Origin: Cystobasidium ongulense
Taxonomy: Eukaryota; Basidiomycota; Cystobasidiomycetes; Cystobasidiales; Cystobasidiaceae
Length of the DNA stretch: 64,000 bases
NCBI GenBank assembly: GCA_022835595.1
Contig: BQUP01000007.1
Coordinates: 868,001-932,000, forward strand
Reading direction: 5' to 3'
Positions within the stretch are counted from its first letter, which is position 1. Each line of letters opens with the position of its first letter. The translations under genes and the position numbers were made by a program. The notes below the pieces were generated by a model. The model was not told the origin of the DNA. It was given only the letters and a program-made list of their open reading frames with translations, and did no database searches. This document shows positions 33,263-45,938 of the stretch, piece after piece.

Positions 33263-34542
33263 ATGCTGGTCACGTACCTGGCTATCCCTCTCTTTCTGGC
33301 CCTCTCCAGCACATCGGCTCCGACTCCCAATGATGTGGCAGATGGGACGTGGTCTGCTATTCACCACCGGCGCGCTGTCAAGGCGGAGGTGTTGAGAGAC
33401 CGCGGTTTGAATGCCAGCGGTCATGTAGATTTAAACGCAGACTCTCACCCAGGGAGAGACAAGAGGCACCATGATGACGGCCAAGACAACTGCGAAGAAG
33501 ATTGCAGCGGTTGTTGTAAATACGTGACAACGCCCAAACCAAACAAACCCAAAAAAGGCAGCATTCTCGGCGCATACAATAAACTAGGAACGTATGCTCA
33601 CGTGCGGTTCGCTTTGCCTGAAGACGGGCCTTTCCCAAAAGATGCGAAGGCTGGACCCGGACAGTCAGGTAGCGTCGCATGGGATCCTTATCAGCTTGAT
33701 ATCTCAGACTGTGGGCAAAGTACAGTCTGGAGCGGCAAACCCATAGATTGGCATGCTGAATATGAAGCTATGCAAGTGAACAGAGGTGCTCGAATAAAGT
33801 GCCAAACGTTCCTTTTGCAGTATCTCGCAAGTTAGTCCGAAAGGAACACACAGCGCACTCTGACTGACACACCGTTTACGTTTAGGAAAAAGTACAAGAT
33901 GATGGACAGGACTGGTTTGCAATACATACTTTTGATATCTTTTCGGAGCTGGCATGGTCGTCTAGTACGGAAACGCACACTCCTTTTTTGAAAGATACTG
34001 CTGGCAATCCGACTGCAGATACGGATACAGCCCTACACTATTCCTTCGAATGCAACAAGTACGATATATACGATGAGAATACGGATACCCAATATTTGGG
34101 GAAAAGGTGCTCAATAATGTCTAGGATGAATGGCAAAAATGAGAAATGCTTGCACGCAGAGATCACCCCCGGTAATTCGCGGGGCAGCGTTTCTGCAGTG
34201 CCATGTAACCGGGAGGACAATCTTCAAGTAAGTGAGCTGTCGTGTAGCTTGTTTCTGCTCTCCTGAAAACCCTTTACGCCGCTCTCTCCACAGCTCTGGC
34301 ACCTAATCGCTGCCAGCGAGGACTTCGACGTGAAGGGAATGTCAGAAGTAAGAATTGAAACCCCCATCCAAAAGTCCCAGATGTGCCTACATTGTACTCA
34401 TTTGACTAGCACTTGCGCCATGTCTTGCCAGTATACCCCTTACTCAGTGTGCAATGCCCGCCTCTGCTTCGCGATGTCCTGCCCTGTTGACTGTCGTATC
34501 AAACTGTTCGAGATAGCGTGCTGCCTCGAAGGAAAATCGTGA
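33263..34542 (+). CDS. Secreted cysteine-rich protein, possible lectin-like C-terminal half
   Basis: Exons 33263-33830, 33899-34227 and 34294-34542 give 381 residues. MLVTYLAIPLFLALSSTSA is a signal peptide. Dibasic sites (HHRR, DKR) follow at about residues 35 and 72 and could be cut by Kex2. The next part has a tight cysteine cluster (CEEDCSGCC). The middle exon reads HYSFECNKYDIYDENT, then GKRCSIM, KCLHAE and VPCNREDNLQLWHLI. The last element resembles the QxW repeat of ricin-type beta-trefoil lectins, so a carbohydrate-binding role is possible. The C-terminus has eight further cysteines in about 55 residues. I do not recognise the whole protein. The second exon's acceptor was chosen by phase, and an alternative cannot be ruled out. 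Confidence 0.72.
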
Positions 34543-34558
34543 TGATTTAGGTAGCACA

Positions 34559-36971
34559 CTATGTAAATAAGTCATCGCTACGACAGGGGTTTCGAGCCGA
34601 TTTGTTTGTGTCCGATCTTGGCCTTGGAGTATAAATGCCCACTTGCTGGAGGAGAAGCCAGCATAGGGACGCGCACCACATCCATAACGTAAGCTCCGTC
34701 TGCTTCGCAGCATTCTCCTCGATGTTTGCTTCCAGCCAGTCTTTTCTGGCAGACAGAGCGACCGTCGATTCACGTAGTTTTGGCAAAGCGCGGTCGACAT
34801 TGTCTTGTATGACCACCGCATTGGGATTTGCCACCTTCAATTGCGATTCGATTTGTTCGGCTGTGATATAATTCGAATGGAGCCCATATGGTACTCTAGC
34901 TGGGAGCTGTACAATGCCGACAATGGCAGAAGAAGGGTCATTGAACCCCATCTTGAGTGCATCAATAATGTACATTTGCGAGTTAGAGGCATCTGGAGCA
35001 TCCCCATTGGGAAGCAGCTGTGCTTCATCATATACATAAAACACAAGGAATCCATCATCTTCTGACCGGGGATTATTTCGAGGAATGAAAACCGGTTCTT
35101 GACCATGGACGCCTGAAGGAAGATCAAAGATCTGGATGTACTCGTCTCTCTTGCCCGCTTTTTGGGCAGCCAGTACGTCTGCAACACTCCGTTTATCTAC
35201 CTCCTCGAAGCGTTCAAGCTGACCGTCTTGTGCCATGGCTATGCCCTTCAAACGTAGACCTTCAACGTTGATCTTGACGATGCAATCGATCTTCGCGCCT
35301 TCCAATGCCGAATCGAAACAGCCGGCACGAAGTGTGCAACCATAGACGAATTGGTGCTGCCTCATAGAGTGAGCGTGAGAGACGACGGGGAAATCGAAAG
35401 GTATGGCGCTGAGACTGAATGCATGGGTGATTGGATTATCTTGTCGCAAGGGGTCGTCTGACGATATTGAAAAGCGCAAGTAGGTCAAGCGGACGACATC
35501 ACTCAGTTCGCGTGAAAGCTTTTCTTCCAACGCGGGTGCCTGCAAACCTCCAGCTGCAAATACCAACTTTGATGTTCTGAATCTGCAGCAATAGAAATTG
35601 ACTGCCACCAGCTTGTCATCTCCATCCGGCCCTTCGTACTGCTGACCGCCAAGACCCTCATCCCAGGCATCGGCTGTGTGGAAGATGAGAGATGGTTCGG
35701 GATCTTCAAACCATTGAACCTCGTCTTGATCGGCGCCATCGAAGTAGCGAGGTATGACGCCAAATCGACTTGTAAGTCCGCGGTTGAAATGCAACATAGG
35801 CTGCGCAAGGACTATATTGAGGGGATTCATGGTGAGAGGCAGATCTAGTATGATGGAGTGATGTAAGGATACACCAAAGTCGTGCATCATTTTAGGTCTG
35901 TCGACGCCGAAAATTGGAGCCTTAAAGGAAGGGGAATGAGAGCCATCCTTGTGAACGACGGAATGTGTCACGAAAGGTGGAGCAAAGCTGGAAATCGCAA
36001 GTTTAGCAAAGAAAGGCAATGTGCGCAAACAAAACCCACATGTTGTAACCGTAGAATACGAGATCACCTGTCACTGGGCAGACCTTAGGATGGCCAGTAG
36101 TCCATTCCTCCAACATCTGACCGGATTTGCCCAGTCTCTTTCCCACCACTTGCTTTCCAACCCCTAGACCTTCCCCTTTCTCATCGATGAACAACTCCCA
36201 TCCCTCTGTTTCCAGACCGGGTGCTCTTATCCTCATCATAGGCCCGGACTCGCAGGTCGCTAATAGCTTACGGTTATGGAAGAGAATTGAGGTATTTGCG
36301 ACGCTCAGCCGGGATAACGAAGACAGGTAGCATATCGAAAGCGTCCGAAGAAGGGTGATGAGAAGCTTCACCGGGTATGTCGAGATGGGTGCGATAAGAG
36401 ATGCTATTGTGGGAATTAAAGTTCTTCCTCGCCTGTGAACAATGTGCGTACTCTCAGCATACCATACCTGCTAAACAACGAGCGAATAGACCTACTTCTG
36501 CGATGCTAAAAGTACATCTGTCTGAACGAACTTGTTGACGTAGCAAGGTATTATTCCTCCCGCCTCTCGACGGAAGAAGACGCCTGCTAGCATTCCGTCT
36601 CCATCAAAGCTGGAAAGAGGTGGCGAATTGAGTAGGTGATCGCCGGCAAGTCAGTAAGTGAATCTAACCAAATGATCCAGCACAGCTCACAAGTGATATC
36701 CTGCTTCATCTGTCGGCGGAAAATACGCATTTGCACCATTTCGAATATATTGACCGCCTGCAAACTCTGGCGGTATGAAGCCTTCAAGAAGCTCGCAGGG
36801 AAGAAGATCGAATTCTTTGCGCACTGGGCGAAAGTTGCCAGCCAAGTAGGGGTGTCGTGAGTGTGCAGTTGTTTTCATTCCTTCGGCGGGTTGGACAGAA
36901 AGTTTCTGTGAGTGTTCCTGAAGGTGCTTATGCTGGACTCGTTCTTCCAAGCTTGCTACCGGGTCCTGCAT
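34559..36971 (-). CDS. Carotenoid cleavage oxygenase (CarT/RPE65 family)
   Basis: Exons 36691-36971, 36496-36609, 36040-36432 and 34559-35987 give 738 residues, rather long for the family. PPEFAGGQYIRNGANAYFPP and FDGDGML match the conserved N-terminal blade. Four iron-binding histidines can be placed: TTGHPK (with CPVTGDLVFYGYN), KMMHDF, SLIFHTADAW and YGLHSNYI. These enzymes use a non-haem Fe(II) centre to cleave a carotenoid double bond with O2. The fungal members make retinal or torularhodin/neurosporaxanthin precursors. An insertion after residue 130 (KRGRTLIPTIASLIAPISTY) contains a hydrophobic helix that may seat the enzyme on a membrane. The last 60 residues are not conserved-looking, and the C-terminal end could involve an unseen intron. 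Confidence 0.9.
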
Positions 36972-37436
36972 CTTGACAGCGAATAAATAGGTCCTGACAG
37001 ATCTTGATCACCTTCTCACGCTGGCGGTCCAGATGCGTACCCAGGGTGGCGTGCACACTCCAGATGGGTGTGTATGCGACCGAGGAGATGGTAAAGGAGA
37101 ACGAGTTGCTCTGGTGCTGAGAGCATTCAGCTGCATCAAAGCATCCTACAGTCACGATTTTCCCTGTTTATTTCTGCACTCACTCTTGGTGAGCTTTTTC
37201 CGAACTGAGGTCGCCGGACGTCATCAGAATTCCGGGTGGCGGACACACCCAGGCACTTTTGCGATCGTAAAAATAGCAATGTCCAATTTGATATAACTCA
37301 TGTAACTTTAGTTATGTGATTGTGCGGGCTTGGAACTGAAGTTATCAGCGCAGCCATCAGCGAAATTGCGTCTGGGTACGACGATACACGGTAGGAGTCC
37401 TCCCAAATGCTACAAATGGACGAGCAAGTCCAAAGA
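36972..37436. other. Spacer between two minus-strand genes
   Basis: 465 bp holding the 3' end of the kinase gene and the promoter of the carotenoid oxygenase gene. No exon is supported. Confidence 0.55.
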
Positions 37437-40400
37437 TCAATGTCGCGCCCAACGATTCGTTCCCAGGGTAGTGGCACGCCGAGCGAGGCCATCGCTTCTG
37501 CTGTCCTGTTGCTTCGCGGACTCGCTACCGCTCTGCATCTTCTGCCAGCGATCTCGCAGATTAGCAACCCCTTGATAAGCTTCCGAGTCGTCTTCCTCTC
37601 GTATTTGCGGGTGCCTGTCGTGCCTGTCAACAACAGGACTGCGTCTTCCAGGAACGTTCCCAGAATTTGGTGTTTGCGGACTGGGAAAATGCATACTTTG
37701 CGGCCGAGCACGGCTACTGCCTTCCTGAAATTGGCTTGGATTCCTAGACGAATCGTCTGTCGGAAATTGTCGAGCAGTTTGGTTAGCACTCGCTGTAGAG
37801 GCCGATATATGCGAAGTAGATGGCGAGAGTATTTCCTCCTCCGCGTTTAAGCTTGGATACCGCGAGCTGAAATCTTCTGTTGATGGAGTACTTGGAGCTG
37901 CTGCCGAGGCTTGCAAACTCCCCTGCCTTGACTGCCCGGTAAAATTCGGCTTGGGAGGCTTTGTTGGCTTATTCACGCTATTTGATCTGGTTCTATCCCC
38001 GTTGCTCATACCAGGAGATGGCTCAGATGTTGAGATATTCTCGTAGCGCGAGACGATACTAGAGATGCCCCCGCGTTTGGGTTTGGGCGCGAGGATGGGA
38101 GGCGCGTGCCCGTGCCCTGGGCTACGCTGGGTTTGAGGTGCGACTGCCGCGGAAGATTGCATTGGAGACGACGACCTTTCTGAGCTTGGTACGGTAGGAG
38201 ATGTCAAAGTACCATAGTGATGACCTGTCGGTTCTTCTGGTCCTTCATCATCCTCGCTATCGCTACTGGAAGAGGGAACCGCTGGGGACTGTGGTGCAGG
38301 TACATAGGTCGAGTTACCACTTCTACTGGTCCCGGATGCTTGTGTAGGTAGTGATGCGTCAGCCGCAGTAGCGGAACCCGATGATGCATGTCTGGATGGC
38401 GCAGAATGAGAACTGATCGCAAGCGAATTCAACCTCGTCGGAGCCTGACCTTCCAATTCTTCGACGTCGTCGCCAAGGAGATCCACTTGCTGTCGGGAAA
38501 CGCCATTTGAGATTGATCTTGGCGAACTGGATGTGACAGTGACGAGCCCAGCTGGTGGTGAGAAGCCGGTAGATTCCCAGTCGTCAATAGAAGGAAAGCG
38601 CTCAGCCTCTCTATGCTCCGTGTTCGCTTCAGTTCCTTGCGTATTCGCCATGCCCTGCGTAGACCCATCATCTTTCGATGAAGGAGTCCGTGAAAGAAGG
38701 TGGCTTTTGGATGTTACATTGTCTTTCTGCTTCCATTCATTCAGTAAAGTGGGTGAAGTTTGGCTAGCTCGACTGACCAAGTTTGGTTTTGGAGGCTTCA
38801 AAGGCGGTAGGGACACTGCTCTCTCTGTTTGTGTGCCTTCCTCCATAGCGGTAGTTGGCCTAGGAGCGTTTGGCACTGGAAGCGCCGGCCGTGGTCCAAG
38901 AGGTTTCCCCGGTGAAACGCGCCGCAAATCTTGCGAGGATGTCATAGGACGAGATGAAGGTTGTGAGAATTGTTGCATGTATTGCTGTACCTTTGGTCCA
39001 GTTGTAGAGGCTGACGTTGACTGACCGCTTCGCACGGCAGCTAAACTAGCAAGCGTAGGTTGCGCTTTGACGGTCGAGCCGGGGTTGGATAGTTCCTCAA
39101 ATAGGGCAGCTGTCGCCGCAGCAGTCTTGCTGGTCCCAGACTCGGGCGAGGCGACAAGGTGTTCACGTGGAAGAACGCTACCGGTGCTACCGGATATAGA
39201 AGGTGCGAAAGAGTCCGCAAAACCGGCATCTGGTCCGATGTATGGGTTGTGGCTACCGGCAGTGAGATGGTCATGGACGCTCGCAGCTGTAGGTGGTGTA
39301 TTTGAGGTGGTTATGGATGGCACATGCCATTCAGATTGTAGATTAGATGGCTGAGAGGATCCCGGTATTTGACCGCTTTTGTTCGGTCGCCCGCGCCTCA
39401 TAGGTGAGACTCCAAGTTGTTCTGGGGCCGATGCTGCGTTTGCTACCCTACTCTCAGAGTTACTATGCGCAGTAATGCTGTGGCCCGTACCAGAGGTAGG
39501 ACGCGAGCTAAAGCTTGGAGAAACGGCACCGTTGAGGCTTGCATGGCTTGGAGCTTGATGGATGTGAAGCGTATCCTGTTGCTGTTGCTGCTATGGCCCA
39601 TCAGCAGAGTGTTCATTAGACAAGAAGCCGAAGTAGAGATGGTATCTTTGCTCACATAGTCCTTGTTAGGCTTTACGCCTCTGAGACGACAAACTTGTTG
39701 ATGGACCTGCCAAGCCGTAGGGCGCTGTTCAATCGGCTCGACTAGCATGCTTGCTATCAGACTTCGAATGTCTTGCGAATAATTCGGGTAGCTCGGCATT
39801 TTATATTGGACATTCAGGATTGCCAGCGGGCCTTGTTCTTCGAAAGGTGTGGTGTAAAAGCAAAGCTTGTAAAGCAAGACACCGAGAGCCCATACGTCTG
39901 CCCGGCAATAATCAGTATTGCTACTTTCAGACTGCTTTTAAGCTTGCAGTGCACGACTTACCAGCTGGTAGGCCGACTTCCTTCCGTGACCAGACGTCGC
40001 ACATCTCGGGTGCCCTGTATTGTAGAGTTGTGGTCTTATTGAGCTCTGCTTCAAGTGCCTGTATTTCTTGCATAGACTGCGGCGGCCGCTTCAACGTTGT
40101 CGACGATCCAAAATCGCATACTTTATAAAAGTCTGGTCCAGCTAATAGTATATTTTCAACTTTAAGATCACGATGCATAAGAGGAGGATTGCGTGTATGC
40201 ATCCAGCACACTCCTTCTACGACATCGGAGAATATCTTGAGTATCTCGGCTTCGGTGAGTCGATTTTGTAAGCGAGTGTTCATTAGATCAATAATGCCTC
40301 CGCCTGAGCAGTATTCCATGAGGATGAAGACTTCGTAGCCTGTCGTGCCAGGGATAGGTGCTGCCGAGGCTTCGATGAGATTGACTATGTGCTTGTGGCC

Positions 40401-40978
40401 GCGAAGTAGTTTCTACGCAATAGAAAATTGGAACGTCAGGCTCGCATGCACAGCACCACTTAGACAAACTCGTGTTCAGCGTACCATCACGTCGACTTCC
40501 CATCGGACCTCTTTAAGAGTAGGCTTATCTGGAACTGCGACGCGTTTGAGGACATGGAGGACCTCGCTCGACCCGCCTGGAGAAGGTATAGGACGACTGG
40601 ATCGGACCACGTAGACATGGGCGAAGCCGCCTGTTGTTCCATGGAAGGACGAAAGGTTGAGAAAGAGTGCATATATGCATATGAGCGAGAAAAGTGATCG
40701 CGGGGTGTTGCAATAATGCCGAGCCATCAGCACAAGCAAAGCATTGAGGAAAATGAAGAGCACGACGGACCCTCGCTGAGGAAGCGCTCTATTGTGACTT
40801 CGTGCTCGCCAATCTTGACGCAGACTCCAGGCGGCAGTGTGCCCGGACGGACGCTGGCGGCTGCTTGCTGGTAGAGCTGCTGCTGGGCGCCAGAGAGGTA
40901 GGCGGCATACGACTGCTGAGGCGGCGACGCGGCATAGCCAGGCTGCGGAGGCGACTGCATGCCTGCCGTGGAGGCCAT
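37437..40978 (-). CDS. ARK1: Ark1/Prk1-type serine/threonine kinase (actin patch regulation)
   Basis: Exons 40771-40978, 40485-40630, 39962-40412, 39656-39897 and 37437-39590 give 1,066 residues. A Gln/Pro-rich N-terminus leads into a kinase domain. The glycine loop is FLSEGGFAHVYVV; lysine is in HVLKRVAVPD; the catalytic loop is MHRDLKVENILL; the metal motif is KVCDFGSST; the activation segment ends LQYRAPEM; the C-lobe has DVWALGVLLYKLCFYTTPFEE. The short activation segment and wording are those of the NAK family (Ark1, Prk1, Akl1; animal AAK1/GAK), which phosphorylates endocytic adaptors at cortical actin patches. The 700-residue tail is Ser/Pro-rich with several PPKPN and PPKPNF motifs that may bind SH3 domains, as Ark1/Prk1 tails do with Abp1. 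Confidence 0.92.
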
Positions 40979-41146
40979 TGTTGGGTGCGGCGTAGTGCAG
41001 CCAGCTGTCGTACTGTGGTGCTGGAAGTGCAGCGGTGGAAGCAGAGCAAGGCAACCCGCTATACGTGCCATGAGGCGGCAATCGAGTGCAGCAAGCAGCA
41101 GCTTGGGCTTGGAACAATCAACAACAACTGCTGTCCACTCGTGAAG
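40979..41146. promoter_or_regulatory. Compact divergent promoter, kinase / small unknown gene
   Basis: 168 bp separates the two start codons, so both promoters and leaders overlap in this stretch. Confidence 0.45.
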
Positions 41147-41888
41147 ATGGCAGACAGCACCACACTGGATCGATGTCAGTAGCATGCTCGCTGGCTTGCT
41201 CAGTTGCAGAAGAGGACAAGCTTCTGACGTACCTATACCGTCCAGCACGCCACTTTCTCATAGAGAGCTTTGCAAGCGGTGGGGGTGAAGCAGCAAGGGC
41301 TGAGAGTGTGTGAACCTAGTTTGAGAAAGCAGAGCTACACCATGGTGCTGACTGAGCTCTGCTGGCCCGCTTGTACAGTGCTCGGCAACCAGCTTGCACA
41401 ACTACTGCTCATGAAGCACAACGGCGAGGCCAACGCCGAGTTCAGAGAGGTAAGGCGCAACATCCAGGTTACTAGCCATCAATCTATTCGGTCCTGCTGA
41501 CCCTTCCACCCGCCCTGACTGCTGCAATTATGGATTACCGACTCTGTCTCACCGATGAACCATATCCATACATAACCTCGGTATACAGGACGTACGCACC
41601 TACGGCTTGGCAATGAAGAAAGACAACGTACAATTACGAGACATGTTAATGTACAACGAAGCAGATCTCAAGACTATAGTCGACAATGGCATAGAAGGGC
41701 TTCGAACGAAAGAACAGCGAGAAGAGCGTAAAGAGATACAAGCTGAAGCAGTAAGAGAGGTCGTCGGTGTCGATGCGATAAGGCCGTTACCTCTTGATGA
41801 GGACAGAGGAGAGGGTGAAGTCAAAGGAATGGGCCAGCCAAAGATAGCCGGTTTAGATGGCATCGAATTTGATACTGGGAACAGTTAG
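41147..41888 (+). CDS. Unknown small acidic/helical protein
   Basis: Three exons (41147-41174, 41379-41449, 41589-41888) give 132 residues with agreeing phases. The N-terminal half is helical: RLLGNQLAQLLLMKHNGEAN, then EFREDVRTYGLAMKKDNVQL and RDMLMYNEADLKTIVDNGI. The second half is charged (RTKEQREERKEIQAE) and then loops to an acidic end. The helical pattern suits a small coiled-coil partner in a complex, but I do not recognise the family. The first intron is unusually long for this region (204 nt), and the first exon codes for only nine residues, so the start is the weakest part. Confidence 0.6.
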
Positions 41889-42018
41889 ACTTAAATGAGA
41901 TCCGAATTTACCAAGGCAAGACCGGATCTATCGAATAAACGGTTTGCAGATGATGGCTAAATACAAGTATAAGGTGTCCCAAGATGCAAGTGAATCCAGA
42001 CTCGCATGTTTGAACTAC

Positions 42019-45000
42019 CTAATACCACGGTGTGGCCTGGAATTCCTGCCACCCCTGCCATCGCGATGCATCGGCTCTACTAAGCGCAATCCTCCTAGCT
42101 GCAAGCACTTGCTCATCTTTCCTTCGCATAGCCTCCATTTCAACTTCGCATCTCCTCTTCAACGCGAGAATTTGCTCCATCGTAAGATTGGCAAACTGCT
42201 GAGGCAATTGAGAGATGTCATGCAATAATGATGGAGGTGGTGGCGCTTGGGCTGCGAAGAAGCCAGGATGAGAAGCTAGTGTCGAATAGGATTGGTTGAA
42301 GGAAGGTCCAGCGAAAGCGAGGACTGGAGCTCCTGGGGTTGCTCTACTATTGCTGCTATGTTCCAGTGGCGTTTGTTGCGTCTGTTTTTCGACCATTGGT
42401 AGCTGAATTTCAGCGGCCGCTACCTGAACCCGTTCAGGATCGACCGCCACTTGAAACCCCACGACTGCCTCCTTCCATTGCACAGGCTCCGGTGCCATAG
42501 GCTGCAACACTTCCTTCTCCCGTACCTTCTCTGTGCCATGCGAGTCAGAGAAGAACTCGCCAAGGAAGTCTGTCGAGGTCTCTATGTCAGTGCGAATGCT
42601 ACAGCGCGATTTTGATCGCTTCTTACCTTGCCGTCCGACTTCACGCTCAGGTGTGGCGGATGAGATGAGTTGGTCTTTGTCTCTGCCCACTTCTATTGCT
42701 ACTTCGACATGGCTGTGATTGATTGGGTTGGTGATTGTCTCGCTAGCAGCTGCGACGACGATCTGTTCAGGTGGCTGTAATCCAAGGTGCGTCCTTATTG
42801 CCTGAATGCTGCTCGCAATCTCCGGTGAATCCGCATCATCGCTCTGCTCCGAGACCGCTATAAAGATCTCATAAACAAGGTTGGCATAGCTGGGCTGACC
42901 ATTTGCAAGAAGCGCAGTGATAATCTCTTCGGAATTTCGAGCAGCCAGCCCGACGGAGCCTTCTTTCAGGTGCTTCAGGAAATCTGAAACTCCCACTGAC
43001 GAGGTATGTAATTCAGCGTCAAGAAGCATGGCTTCAATCTTGCTTGCGGGCTTGATGTCGGCTTTCCGAAGCTCTGAAACGATATAAGCGGCTAGACTAT
43101 CTTCTTCTGTTTCCATATGGCCTTCGTACATGTCAAGCACATCTTTCAGTGTTTGCATCTTGATCGTAACATCGAGTTGTCTCATAAAATGCAGCACTGT
43201 GTCGCACCACCGTATGTATGCTCGCTCGTCGGCAGTAGCGGTATCTAAGTTGCATTCGACCACCGCTCGATCCAATGCTTCGCTCGCATCGGGAAGTGGG
43301 GACCACCGTGCCAAGGCATCTTTCGTGATGTGCAGTTTGAATGCTATCCATGGCAGGGAGCTAGACGACCTCAAAGCATGCTTCGCAAATAATCGGATAT
43401 GTTCTTCCGATAGCTTGATTGAAGGATCTTGTACAAGCGCTTGCAGAGCTTTAGCGAAGCCTTCCTTCTTTTGATGATGACCCAGTAGTCTAAACAAGTG
43501 AAAAGCGGGCGAGCGCATATCTCGAGATACTTGTCTTCGTTGCTCGATGTAATCTTCGGAATTGATCGCTAGATCTTCTTGCCATCTTGCATAGAACAAA
43601 CACGCCAATTGAGTAGCAGCCTGTCTCGTTTGTCGGGTAATGTCTGCTCTGCTTGCGTCTTGTATCAATACTTTGAGGAGGCTTATTGCTCTGTCGTCAT
43701 CGTTTAAAGTCCAGGAGAAAGATGGATCGTTCATGACAAGTGGCAGAATCCCTCTAGCTAAGTCGATGTCGCCTAGCTCGATGGCTAGGTGCAGAATCTG
43801 ACCCGAAGTGGCATTCGCATATATATTACTTCTTGAGATGTGTTCACTCTCCGGCGGATCAGCATCATGCTGCCCTTGCATTTCCTCTTGCGATATTGAT
43901 ATTTCGCCATCCAACGCCTCATTCTCCAAGCTATTCATTGCTTGCCCTGATGCTTCGTACTCTAGCTCAGCATTCTCCCAATGACCAGTGATCATTCGCG
44001 GAGCATGCCATTTCTTCTTAAAGTTTCTCGCATCTTTGTCACGTTCTTCCTTCGCTCGTAAGTGGGCAGCATTTCTTAGTGAAGGAGAATGATGTGAATG
44101 TGCTTCCATCCTTCTTTTTGCCATTTTAGCTATTCTATATAACTCTCTATCGGTTTCGTAACCTTGGCTCAGGTACTCGTCGTACAATTTTATTGCTTCT
44201 AATGCTTTGTGCAGTAATTGTACCGCTATTGAGGCTTCTTGCAAGGAGACGTCGCTTGAGTATGTTGAGAATTGAGCATTAGGGTGACTGAGCAGAAATC
44301 TCATTTTGTTCTTCACGAAAGAGAGGGCCACTTTGTCTTGATCGCCTTCTGAGCCTATGATGGCAAGCATATCGGGATGTTCATCGTTCATGTAGATTTG
44401 GTTGACTCTGGCTTGTATTGATTGCTTCTTCTTGAACCATTGGCCAATAGGATGCTCGCTACCTTCTGTTTGTGCGACGCGTCGGATGTGAGTATTGAGG
44501 GCCACCACTAGTTCGGGATCATGTGCGTTCATAGCCGACATGGCGACTATGATATCGCGTCCACATTCCTCGACATTGATCGGTAACTGATTGTCCCATG
44601 CACAGCTTGTGAGGGTTAGAGCCACTTCCACATTTCTCCGTTGCGCCAGGCCAGAAATTATCCTGCTGTAGATTTCCTTCATCCCTTCTGGCCGTGTAGC
44701 AGAACCATTCTGTCTAGACTTGGGGAGGTTCAATTTGACCCCGAGAGAAATTGCGAGGTCCGTAAAGTTCTCCGCCGATCCATATTCGCTTAAAATGTCC
44801 GTAACTCGCTCAATCTCCTGAAGCTCAACTTGAGTATACGGATCCAACATTCTCGCGATAACGACACATAGTTGCCGTGCAGATCTAAATTCTTTCCGAG
44901 AATGGGGCACATCCTTTTGTTGAAACCAGGAGTGAAGTAATTGTAAGGTGTCGCGCACTTCTTCAGTTGGTATTGAATCATGTTGCTGCCAAATCTGATA

Positions 45001-45756
45001 TATCGAATTTAGACGATCCCACAGTTGGCCTCTTCGCTTCAATTGCAGCGCCTTTTGTATTTTGGCAAGTTGAGAAAGAACATGTAAAGGTTGAGCCTTC
45101 CGGCGATCCAGTGGTAGAGCATTAAAACTACTCCAGGTATCTCTGGCTTGAAGTGCATTTGGATTCTGCAGTGCTCTCAAAAGCCAAGCTTCTGCTACCT
45201 CAGCGCTAAGGGGATCTCTCTTCGGCTTTTTGCCATGCTTGTGTCTACTTGTGCTTGCAGTCTGCTTGTCACAAGTCGACGAGGCACTCGGTCCTGTGCT
45301 TTCTTGCTGGTCTATAGAGCGATGATCGCTTGTCTGGGTGAAAGTCTGCTGGAAAGCAAGGACAGACAGTCAGGTCCAGCCAGTACCTCCCACGGCGACT
45401 CGAAATCGATTGAAGAGCTACTCACATCGAGTGTTTCCTGCTGCTCGCGACCTTTGCCCTTGACGTCGATAATTTTGAAATGCGTCAATGGCTGCCAGGC
45501 CTTCGACGTTAGCTCTGCGGAAGGCTTCTCTGTAGGCAAAAGCGAAACTCACAGGGGACGCAGACACATTGTCTTGTCCAGAGACATGCTTGCTTCTAGA
45601 AAAGTGTCGGCGCGAGCATGTGCAGTCTGCAGGGCGCTTCGCATTTGCAGATGGCTGCTGCTGCTTCCAAGCGGGCTGCTGCTGCTGTGGTTGCTCGTTG
45701 AAGCCGCGAGCAGCCCTGAGCACTCTAGCGGCTCTCCATGAGGATCTGGAGAGCAT
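42019..45756 (-). CDS. Mitochondrial helical-repeat (PPR-like) protein of unknown function
   Basis: Exons 45553-45756, 45426-45527 and 42019-45348 (with an optional in-frame 45-nt intron at 42582-42626) give about 1,200 residues. [20 protein letters not shown] is a strong mitochondrial targeting sequence: Arg, Ser and Ala with no acidic residues. The body is a long run of alpha-helical pairs (for example [20 protein letters not shown] and KLLIQDAS-like segments) of the pentatricopeptide/helical-repeat style. Fungal mitochondrial RNA maturation and translation factors often have this form. No individual PPR motif is clear, so a role in mitochondrial RNA is an inference. The C-terminal 200 residues are Gln/Pro/Ala-rich and end in a coiled coil ([20 protein letters not shown]). 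The acceptor before exon 2 is a double AG (acagag); the second AG keeps the frame. Confidence 0.8.
42582..42626 (-). other. Possible 45-nt stop-free intron in the helical-repeat gene
   Basis: GTAAGA ... ACATAG borders a 45-nt segment. Its removal changes [12 protein letters not shown]...IETSTDF to GRQETSTDF without a frame change. It contains no stop, so both the spliced and the retained form would be coding. Confidence 0.45.
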
Positions 45757-45938
45757 CTAGACCGTCCCTGACTGCTGTGCTGTATCCACGGCAATGCATC
45801 AAAGAACAAGCGAGATGCTGGATAGAGCGAAAACCACAAAGCCAATCGAGCACCTTTGCTCTTTCCGTGTCTGACTGGAGGAGAACAACCACAGCAACAG
45901 CAGCTCCTGGACAACATCACAAGGCTACACTCTACGCG
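45757..45938. promoter_or_regulatory. Compact divergent promoter, mitochondrial protein / centrin
   Basis: 182 bp separates the two divergent start codons. No TATA box is evident. Confidence 0.45.

Noticed and set aside
40727-41248. 173-residue minus-strand ORF extending the kinase N-terminus upstream
   Set aside because: It would run over the divergent promoter and the first exon of the opposite gene; the ATG at 40978 is adequate.
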